This document shows positions 7,056 through 13,586 of a stretch of 64,000 nt of DNA, in pieces; the stretch's first letter is position 1, and every line of letters begins with the position of its first letter. The notes beneath the pieces are model-generated. The model worked only from the letters and a program-made list of their open reading frames with translations, did no database searches and had not been told where the DNA came from. Location: positions 62,001-126,000 of the forward strand of contig NZ_JAJITC010000013.1 in NCBI RefSeq assembly GCF_020881035.1, in the 5' to 3' direction. The position numbers and the translations under genes are program-made. Origin of the DNA: Paraburkholderia translucens (lineage in GTDB: Bacteria; Pseudomonadota; Gammaproteobacteria; Burkholderiales; Burkholderiaceae).

Positions 7056-8165
7056 CTAGACGGCGACGTCGATGGACATTTTCTGGCCCGCGCGGGCCAC
7101 CGTCGTCTCGCTCATGAACTCACTGAAGCCATGCATCATCACCGCTGCGAGGTGCCGCGCCTTGTCCTCGCAATCGGAGAATGCATAGAAGCCCGGGCCC
7201 GCGCTGCTCATCCCCGCGTACACGGCGCCCTCGCGTTGCATCGTCTCGTCGAACTCACGCATCACGTCAGTCCGGAAAATGCCTTCGAGCACCTTCATGT
7301 TGCTCATGCTGTTGAGCTCCCAGCCGTGCTTCAGAAACGCGAAGAGGTCGTTGCGATGCAGTGCCGGCCGCAGTTTCGTTTCGATGAAGTTGCGCCACGC
7401 GAGGCCGTAGCGCTTCTGCCACTCGACGAAATGCGTCGGCACGAAGCCCGCCTCGGTGGTGCCGGACATGTCCGCGCCTTCGCCGTGAGCACGCAGCGCT
7501 TCGGTCGATAGCGTGTCGTAGTTGCCGACGGCGGTGGTCACCCACAGGTTTTCCGAACTCAGATTGCCGAGGAAACGGCCGTTGCCGTGCTTCTCGTCGA
7601 CCCAGACCAACCCGCCGAAAAACAGGCACGCTTCGCCGACGCCGGTCTCGAGGCCGAAATACACGTGCTCGTCATCCTTCGCGTTCTCCACGTAGTTGCG
7701 GGTGATCATTTCCCACATGTCATGAGGCGAAAACGGTGAGCCGAACAAGGCATTCAAACCGGCAAGCGTCGCGGTGTTGAACGAGACATTCGAGCCGAAG
7801 CCGCTGTGCTTGTGCTGAATGCTGCGCACCCGATCGACGCGGATGTCGTCGCGTGCGTAGCCAACGGTTCGCTTGAACAACTCGAGCATGTGCCGCCCGC
7901 TCGGCACGTCGCAGCCGCCCTCGCCGTTCGCTGTCTTCGTGACGGTGATCCGGTGTCCGACCGTGCTCGTCGACACACCGAGTCCGCCGCCGCCGAAACC
8001 AGGCGCCATCTGCATGAAGTCGAATACGGCGAAATGAAGGCGCCCCGGCACCGAGACCTCGGCACGACCGTAGCTCGGTACCGCGTCGCGCTCCCAGTGC
8101 GGCAACACAGTCAGATTCGCTCCCGGCAGGAACTGCCCCGCCTTTGCCTTCCACGCCTGATTCAT
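7056..8165 (-). CDS. GHMP-fold enzyme related to beta-RFAP synthase (C-ribosyltransferase-like)
   Basis: A 369-residue protein of the GHMP superfamily. The opening GRLHFAVFDF (41-50) with the glycine-rich loop GFGGGGLGVSTS (56-67), and KHSGFGSNVSFNTATLAG (118-135) as the second phosphate-binding-like segment, resemble beta-ribofuranosylaminobenzene 5'-phosphate synthase. That methanopterin enzyme couples an aromatic acid to PRPP with loss of carbon dioxide; relatives ForT and PyfQ make C-nucleosides. A classical GHMP small-molecule kinase is the alternative. It has a very strong site (GGAGGTGGAG) before the ATG and is the first gene of the leftward operon, 40 bases before the radical SAM fusion. 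In context I favour formation of a C-riboside on an aromatic intermediate, which is inference. Confidence 0.65.
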   Translation of the reverse strand: MNQAWKAKAGQFLPGANLTVLPHWERDAVPSYGRAEVSVPGRLHFAVFDFMQMAPGFGGGGLGVSTSTVGHRITVTKTANGEGGCDVPSGRHMLELFKRTVGYARDDIRVDRVRSIQHKHSGFGSNVSFNTATLAGLNALFGSPFSPHDMWEMITRNYVENAKDDEHVYFGLETGVGEACLFFGGLVWVDEKHGNGRFLGNLSSENLWVTTAVGNYDTLSTEALRAHGEGADMSGTTEAGFVPTHFVEWQKRYGLAWRNFIETKLRPALHRNDLFAFLKHGWELNSMSNMKVLEGIFRTDVMREFDETMQREGAVYAGMSSAGPGFYAFSDCEDKARHLAAVMMHGFSEFMSETTVARAGQKMSIDVAV

Positions 8166-8752
8166 TGCTCCACCTCCATCCCCTCAGCCATTCGTGAGCC
8201 AAACGTTCCGCGGACACGGTGCGCCGCCGCCATCCATCGTTCGCGCTCCTCGCGCACGGTTCGTGCCAGGCATTCCTTTGCAGCACGCAGTGAGTCCTCG
8301 TCCGATGCAAGGACGCAGGCAGAGAGTCAGATTTCAAAAGGCAGTGCGATACATCCGCACGTTTAGACGTTCGCACGTTGGCGTGCGACCTGGCCGGCAT
8401 TCAACCTCCCACAGTCGACCTGCGACCAACAGCTTCTCTTCGCGTGTTGGCCCGGCACCGACATCGAGACGGCGCGACGGTCTTCCCAAACCTGTCTCGC
8501 CACGTCGCGGACCCCACCTGAATCCGCGCCCGCCTTTTGAGATCCGGCCACTCCATTTCGTCATTGCAGGGGTAGAGGAGAACTTCCGTGCCGCCGACGG
8601 ATGACTGGCATGAACCCTGCAAAAAGCATCCGCAGGCAGTGGCCGTCTCAGCACGATTCCTCTTTGCCGTATCCGTATCCGAATCCGAATCGAGTGGCAT
8701 CGGTCGATCGCCATTCGTGACTCGCCCTCATGATCTTTGACGGGAGCCGCAG
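8166..8752. other. Divergent promoter region of the biosynthetic cluster
   Basis: This 587-base gap separates the leftward operon (GHMP, radical SAM fusion, kinase) from the rightward operon that begins with the Coq4-like gene, so both sets of promoters must lie here. It contains a perfect 7-base inverted repeat at 8371-8388 (listed separately) and a short tandem run of GTATCC/GAATCC hexamers at about 8667-8692. The open frames in it have no recognisable family or ribosome site, and I regard it as non-coding. Confidence 0.5.
8371..8388. promoter_or_regulatory. Candidate operator in the cluster's divergent region
   Basis: Perfect arms TCGCACG and CGTGCGA surround a TTGG centre. A second GCACGTT copy lies about 15 bases to the left, giving a direct-plus-inverted arrangement. 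The site is about 205 bases from the GHMP start and 365 from the Coq4-like start. No regulator gene sits inside the cluster, so the cognate protein would be encoded elsewhere. Confidence 0.3.
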
Positions 8753-9523
8753 ATGACAGCAACCCTGAGGAACAACACGCTGGCGCGACGCCACATCGAC
8801 TGGCCGCGCGCCTTGCGGGCGATCAAGGCGCTGAGGGCGAACGTCGACGATATTCAGCATGCCTACGAAGTGATGATCGCGCTCGACGGCGGCCAGATGG
8901 AGACGATGTACCAGCGTTTTCTTTGCGAGCCGGGCGCGGGCCCGCTGCTTTCCGAGCAGCCGTCACTGCTCGCGACGCTCGCCGACTCCGCCACGCTGCG
9001 CCGCTTGCCGCGGGGCTCGTTCGGCCGCGCCTACATGACGATGATGGAGCACAGCGGCTACAGCGCCGATGGTCTGCTCCAGGCGAGCCGGCTGGCCGCG
9101 GGCCTCGAAGAAATCCTCCCCGGCCCGGACCGGCAGTGGTTCATCGAGCGCAGCGGCTGCATTCATGACCTGCTGCACGTGCTCACGGGCTATGGCCAGG
9201 ACTGGGCCGGCGAGACCTCGCTTCTCGCGTTCGACTGCGGCCTTGAACCGATGCGGGCGCGCATCGTGGGACTGCTCGGCACCGCGTTGACCGCGCCCTG
9301 GTGGCCAAACTTCTGGGTTCACCGTTTTCTGCGCCGCGCGTGGCTGCGTGGCAAGCACGCGCGCATTCCCCTTGCGTACCGGTGGGAAGAAGCATTGCAG
9401 CGGCCACTCGAAGCCGTCCGCTCCGAACTCGCGATCGAGCCGCTCGCGCTCGCCCACCCGCAGGGTATCCTGGCCGGCGGCCAGACGCTGCCGTGGCGCT
9501 ACGCCGCGTCGAGCATTGCTTGA
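8753..9523 (+). CDS. Coq4-like protein
   Basis: A 256-residue homologue of COQ4, the ubiquinone-pathway protein recently credited with replacing the C1 carboxylate of the 4-hydroxybenzoate-derived ring by a hydroxyl. The metal-binding signature is intact: H138, D139, H142 and, twelve residues on, E154 (HDLLHVLTGYGQDWAGE). The flanking RGSFGRAYMTMMEHSGY and LEPMRARIVGLLGTA regions also suit the family. GGGAG precedes the ATG. It is the first gene of the rightward operon and is followed 17 bases later by an acyl carrier protein. Bacteria of this group make ubiquinone without Coq4, so a dedicated role in ring chemistry or in holding a lipid-like intermediate in this cluster is likely (inference). 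Confidence 0.75.
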   Translation: MTATLRNNTLARRHIDWPRALRAIKALRANVDDIQHAYEVMIALDGGQMETMYQRFLCEPGAGPLLSEQPSLLATLADSATLRRLPRGSFGRAYMTMMEHSGYSADGLLQASRLAAGLEEILPGPDRQWFIERSGCIHDLLHVLTGYGQDWAGETSLLAFDCGLEPMRARIVGLLGTALTAPWWPNFWVHRFLRRAWLRGKHARIPLAYRWEEALQRPLEAVRSELAIEPLALAHPQGILAGGQTLPWRYAASSIA

Positions 9524-9540
9524 ACAGAAAGGACCCGAGC

Positions 9541-9870
9541 ATGGCCACCACACCGAAAAACGCTTCGACGCGAAACAGCGTGTTCGAAATCGTACGCACA
9601 CAACTTCTTGGCGTGTGCCGCGAACATCAGCGCGACTTCGGTGCCGAGATTCGCCTCGATAGTTCGCTCATCGCCGATCTTGGCCTCGACTCGCTGTCGC
9701 TCGTCGAAGCGGTGGTCGCAATCGAGCAGGCGTTCGGCATCGAGCGTCTGCCGCTGGAAGCATTGAGCGAAGCATGCGGCGAAGCGCATTTCACGGTCGG
9801 ATCGCTGGTGGACCTATGCATCGAGCACGCCACGGTCCTTGTGACCGCCGACGAGGGGATGCGCACATGA
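9541..9870 (+). CDS. Acyl carrier protein
   Basis: A 109-residue discrete carrier protein. The phosphopantetheine attachment motif is LGLDSLSLVE with Ser51, preceded by the helix-1 pattern and followed by an acidic helix 2 (VEAVVAIEQAFGIERLP). It is somewhat longer than FabD/FabF-pathway AcpP, with extra residues at both ends, as is common for pathway-specific carriers. AAAGGA lies upstream of the ATG. Its last codons overlap the ATGA start of the UbiA-like gene, so translation is coupled. The natural loading partner is the fatty acyl-AMP ligase at 17410. It probably carries the acyl chain for desaturation and for reduction or transfer. Confidence 0.88.
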   Translation: MATTPKNASTRNSVFEIVRTQLLGVCREHQRDFGAEIRLDSSLIADLGLDSLSLVEAVVAIEQAFGIERLPLEALSEACGEAHFTVGSLVDLCIEHATVLVTADEGMRT

Positions 9871-10784
9871 GCCCGCGCCTTTCGCTGGCCGGCTCGCCTG
9901 CCGGGCGTGATCGGCTTGCCGCTGCGGCAGGCGCTCTGCGCAACACGCTCGGCCGCATTCCGCTGGCGTGCGAGGCGGCGCCGATCGCCGGCGCGTTTGC
10001 CTGCTCGCTTCTGCTGTACGGACGCATAGCTGGAGTCCCCGTCGAACCATGCTGGCGTGTACTGGCCGGCCTTGCGTCATTCTTCCTGCTGTTCGTCCAG
10101 CTTCGCCTGATCGACGACCTCGACGACCTCGACCGCGACTATCCCGGCGGGCACGCGCTGGCGAGGCGACGCGCGGCACGGCGCGCACGCCTCGTCGCCG
10201 GCCTCGCGGCAGCAGCGAATTTGCTCGTTGTGCTGAACACCGGAATGAAGCATGCGTTGCCCGCCGCCGCTGCCGCCACCGTCCTGGCCTTCGCCGCTCC
10301 GTTCGTTTTCAAGCGGCTGTTCCCGGCCCGCCCGCTGCTCTGCTTACCCGCTTTCGAGGGCGCGCCATTCGCCATCTTCATGTACGGCTATTTCTTCTGG
10401 CGCGACACGGCTCAGCGCGACCTGAGCTTCTACGTCGTCGTGTGCGTCGCGGGTTCGCTGTGGACCGGCTACGAATTCTGGAAGTTCTCGCGCAAGGTTG
10501 GCACCACGGCACTGCAGCCCTATCACCTCCCGGTACGAGGAATCCGGGCCGCACTGAATGCCTTCCTGATTCTGGCGCTCGGCACCAACGTAGCGCTCGC
10601 GCGCCTGGCGGGCCTGTCGCAAACGTACTCGATCTATGCCGCGGCGCTGCCACTCGCATGGCTCGTCTGGCTCAACGCGCGCTGGCCGGGCCCCGCGAGC
10701 AGACCGGGACGGCCACGCTGGGCCGGCACCCGCTTCGTCGTCGCCGTTCAGCTTGGACTGCTGGCCGCGCTGCTCCTCACATGA
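9867..10784 (+). CDS. UbiA-like membrane prenyl/phosphoribosyl transferase
   Basis: A 305-residue integral membrane protein with about eight hydrophobic helices. The first aspartate motif is LRLIDDLDDLDRDYPG; D83, D84, D87 and D91 fit the N/DDxxDxxxD signature of UbiA enzymes, which transfer prenyl (or, in the DPPR synthase branch, phosphoribosyl) groups at the membrane. The second conserved region appears as SLWTGYEFWKFSRKVG, weaker than the usual DxxxD. The start is the ATG inside the ACP stop (ATGA), and its own stop overlaps a further ATGA, so it is embedded in a coupled operon. The donor and acceptor are unknown; a neighbouring PRPP-type enzyme makes the phosphoribosyl branch worth considering. 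Confidence 0.7.
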   Translation: MSPRLSLAGSPAGRDRLAAAAGALRNTLGRIPLACEAAPIAGAFACSLLLYGRIAGVPVEPCWRVLAGLASFFLLFVQLRLIDDLDDLDRDYPGGHALARRRAARRARLVAGLAAAANLLVVLNTGMKHALPAAAAATVLAFAAPFVFKRLFPARPLLCLPAFEGAPFAIFMYGYFFWRDTAQRDLSFYVVVCVAGSLWTGYEFWKFSRKVGTTALQPYHLPVRGIRAALNAFLILALGTNVALARLAGLSQTYSIYAAALPLAWLVWLNARWPGPASRPGRPRWAGTRFVVAVQLGLLAALLLT

Positions 10785-10810
10785 CCCGCAACCCTGGATC
10801 GTCACTCACC

Positions 10811-11893
10811 ATGAACAAGCACGTTCTCGTCACCGGGGCGCGAGGTTTGCTGGGCGCTGAAGTGATCGCCCGGTTGACCGCAATGGGATATCCGGTCGTC
10901 GCCTTTCTGCGCTCCGCCGGACCGGTGGTCCGCAACGACGGCACGCCGCTCGCGGCAACGCCGTACCTCGGTCGAACGCCAGCTGCCGGAACCCTCGCAT
11001 GCGTGCAAGGCGACGTCGCTGAACCCGGCCTCGGGCTCGATCCGCACACCTACGATGCACTGCGCGCGGCGACGCTCGCGATCGTCCACTGTGCCGCGCT
11101 GACCAGTTTCGGACGCAAGCCCGAGGTCTACGAGGCAATCAACTTTCGCGGCACGGAGCGCATCGTCGAGTTCGCGCAACGCGGCGGCGACGCGCCGGTT
11201 CCCCTGCTCTATGTGAGCACCGCCTATGTCTGCGGCGAGCGCCCCGGCATATTCAGCGAAGACGATCTCGAACTCGGCCAACGTCTGGGCAATCCGTACG
11301 AGCAGAGCAAGTACCGCGCGGAACAGTCGGTACGAGCGGCGATGCGCAGCGGTCTGCCGGCGGCGATTCTGCGTCCGTCGATCATCGTCGGCGACTCGGC
11401 GAGCGGCGTGATCCGCAAGTTCGACACGCTCTACACGGTGGTGCGTCTGACAGCCGCGGGACTCGTGCGCACGATGCCCGGCGACTACGGCGCGACGCTG
11501 AACATCGTGCCGATCGACTGGGTCGCGGACTGCGTCGTCGAGGCGCTCGCGAAGTTTCCGCTCGTGCGCGGACGCACGCTGCATCTGACCTCGGGCACGC
11601 CCACGACGCTGCGCGAAATCAACGACGTATGCGCGGAGTTTCCATCGTTTCACGTGCCTCGCTACGTGCCGCGGCATGTGTTCGACGCCGCCGTGATGAA
11701 ACCGCTGGAGCGGCGCTACTACGACGAGGTCGTCAAGCTCTACGAGTCGTACCTGACGCGCCAGGTGCGCTTCGCACGCGACGCGACCGCCGCCATTCTG
11801 CCGGCCTTGCCTCGCGCGACCGGAAAAACGCTGCTGCGCAGGATCTTTCGTTATGGAATCGCGGCGGGCTACTTCGTGCCGCGCACGGCTTGA
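10811..11893 (+). CDS. Extended SDR, thioester-reductase-like
   Basis: A 360-residue NAD(P)-dependent oxidoreductase of the extended short-chain dehydrogenase class, closest in look to the NAD-binding-4 domains that reductively release acyl thioesters. Motifs: nucleotide-binding VTGARGLLG at 7-15, HCAALTSFG at 93-101, YVSTAYVCGE with S136, and YEQSK with Tyr163 and Lys167. An in-frame ATG at 10781 overlaps the UbiA stop (ATGA) and would add ten residues; I use 10811 because the fold starts there. In the cluster it could reduce an ACP-bound acyl chain to an aldehyde or alcohol, or act on a sugar/ribosyl part. The first is my preference. Confidence 0.75.
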   Translation: MNKHVLVTGARGLLGAEVIARLTAMGYPVVAFLRSAGPVVRNDGTPLAATPYLGRTPAAGTLACVQGDVAEPGLGLDPHTYDALRAATLAIVHCAALTSFGRKPEVYEAINFRGTERIVEFAQRGGDAPVPLLYVSTAYVCGERPGIFSEDDLELGQRLGNPYEQSKYRAEQSVRAAMRSGLPAAILRPSIIVGDSASGVIRKFDTLYTVVRLTAAGLVRTMPGDYGATLNIVPIDWVADCVVEALAKFPLVRGRTLHLTSGTPTTLREINDVCAEFPSFHVPRYVPRHVFDAAVMKPLERRYYDEVVKLYESYLTRQVRFARDATAAILPALPRATGKTLLRRIFRYGIAAGYFVPRTA

Positions 11894-11911
11894 CGCTCAG
11901 GAAACCTCACC

Positions 11912-13573
11912 ATGTTGATGACCGATCCGATGCTCAAGGACCTCTGGCAAAAATCGCGGGCCGCGCTAGGCGCCCAGTTCGAACAACGGGCACCGTGCGC
12001 CGTCTTTCTCGAAGGCTCGATCGCCGAAGGCTTCGGTAACGAGCGCTCCGATGTCGACTTCGTCGCGATCGTCGATAGCGGGATCGAGCCCGCGACGATG
12101 CCGTACATCCTGTTCATCGATGGCCGCCGCGTCGAAGTGAGGTTGCTGAGTCCGGCGCGCCTGCGCCGCGAACTCGCGCAGGTTCGCGAAGCGCTCGGCA
12201 AAGGCCGTCGCGCGGTCGCCCGGCTGTCGTGGAATCTGCTCGAGCGTTGTCAGCGCTTTATCGGCGCGCTGCCGATCGACAACCCGAAGCTGATCGGGAC
12301 GCTGCAAGCCGTGCTCGGCCGCGAGGCGCTCTGCGAGGCGGTGGCGCTGTGGTTCGAGGATTTCGCGCGCCACAGCGGCCGCTATGCGGTGGCGATGTTC
12401 GCGCTGGGGGAGCCCGACTACGCACGCGCCTGGATCAGGACCGCCGCGTTTCATGCGGCGAAGAGTCACGTAGCGCGGCTCGGCGAGTGCTACATGAGCC
12501 CGAAATGGCTGTCGCTGCAACTCGAACGCGCGGCCGTCGACGCGGGCCGCGCCAGCCGTCTCTGGAACCTGTTGCACGCGCCGCGCGAGCATGGCACCGA
12601 AAGCGGGCTGCTCGCGGCGGGCGTCGCGCTGATCCGTGAGTTCGGCGTCAACGGCGTGAACCTCGTGGCCGACAACGTGCTGATCGGTCCCGGCAAAAAC
12701 ACGACGACCTGGCAGATCGGCGAACGGGTCCATGTGCTGCGAGGCAGCGACGTGTTTGTGCTCGGCGAGGAAGCCGCCAAGGCCTGGCGTTCGATCACCT
12801 TCGACACGCCATGCACTGCTCTCGCCAGCCGTGGCGACGCGCAGGCCACGAGCCGCCACCGCGCGCTGATCGCCGAGTTCAGCAGGTTGGGGCTCGTGAG
12901 CCTGCGCTGGAAGGGCGGCGGAGAAATCCACGCGCGGCAGCAGGCGACTTCGACGCCGGTGTCCCGCGCGCCGCTGATCTCGATCGACGGCGCGCGCCTC
13001 GCGGCCGGCCGCGCGACCGGCGCGCAGTTGCTGCCGATGCCCGCAGGGCGCTTCGCCGAAGCAGGTCTCGAGATGATCTGGGCCAACATCGGTCTGGAGA
13101 ACGCGCGCGAGGACGCCCAAGGCGCACTCCAGCGCGGCCAATGGAAGGTGCTCGAATACGCGCTGCAACGGATGATGCAGACCGCCTGCATGGTCACGCT
13201 CGGGGCGCACGGCGTGACCCCGCAATCGACGATGGAAGAAGCGACGCTCGACGCGATCCGGTTGCTGCCGCTCGATGCGGCGCTGATCGACGGCATCCGG
13301 GAACTCGAACAGTGTTCGATCGAATCGGCACGCGATGCCAAGCGCTACGTCGCGCTGGCCGATGAACTCGCGCAGCGTCTGCGCAACCTCGGCGGCGATC
13401 CGCAATTTCCGGCGAGCTTCGATACGGCGTCCGGTTGGCGTGGAACGATCCACGCCGCCTACGACTGGATCAACCTCGGCGCGCATCTGCACGCGCGCTT
13501 CCCGCAGACCGCTCACGGCGGACGTGGCACCGCCGAGGAAGCCCGGGATCTGCTCGCGTCGGCGAGCACCTGA
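11912..13573 (+). CDS. Large nucleotidyltransferase-domain protein
   Basis: A 553-residue protein whose first 60 residues carry a polymerase-beta-type nucleotidyltransferase motif: LEGSIAEGFGNERSDVDF, with G35, S36 and the metal-binding D47 and D49. The remaining roughly 490 residues are mostly helical and I recognise no further family. Small MNT-type enzymes adenylylate antibiotics or proteins; this one is several times larger. It follows the SDR by 18 bases and precedes the dikinase by 13, so it is in the middle of the operon. Nucleotidylation of a phosphorylated intermediate, or protection of the producer by adenylylation, are both possible. Confidence 0.65.
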   Translation: MLMTDPMLKDLWQKSRAALGAQFEQRAPCAVFLEGSIAEGFGNERSDVDFVAIVDSGIEPATMPYILFIDGRRVEVRLLSPARLRRELAQVREALGKGRRAVARLSWNLLERCQRFIGALPIDNPKLIGTLQAVLGREALCEAVALWFEDFARHSGRYAVAMFALGEPDYARAWIRTAAFHAAKSHVARLGECYMSPKWLSLQLERAAVDAGRASRLWNLLHAPREHGTESGLLAAGVALIREFGVNGVNLVADNVLIGPGKNTTTWQIGERVHVLRGSDVFVLGEEAAKAWRSITFDTPCTALASRGDAQATSRHRALIAEFSRLGLVSLRWKGGGEIHARQQATSTPVSRAPLISIDGARLAAGRATGAQLLPMPAGRFAEAGLEMIWANIGLENAREDAQGALQRGQWKVLEYALQRMMQTACMVTLGAHGVTPQSTMEEATLDAIRLLPLDAALIDGIRELEQCSIESARDAKRYVALADELAQRLRNLGGDPQFPASFDTASGWRGTIHAAYDWINLGAHLHARFPQTAHGGRGTAEEARDLLASAST

Positions 13574-13586
13574 AACGGGGACCGCA

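Noticed and set aside
8667-8692. Short hexamer run (GTATCC/GAATCC) as a functional tandem repeat
   Set aside because: Only about four imperfect units; a similar run occurs in the coding start at 59258, so it is probably simple-sequence noise.
8334-8762. A 142-codon minus-strand open frame in the divergent promoter region
   Set aside because: It has no ribosome site, is Arg-rich with a repeat-derived IRIRIR run, and it covers the region that must hold the promoters.
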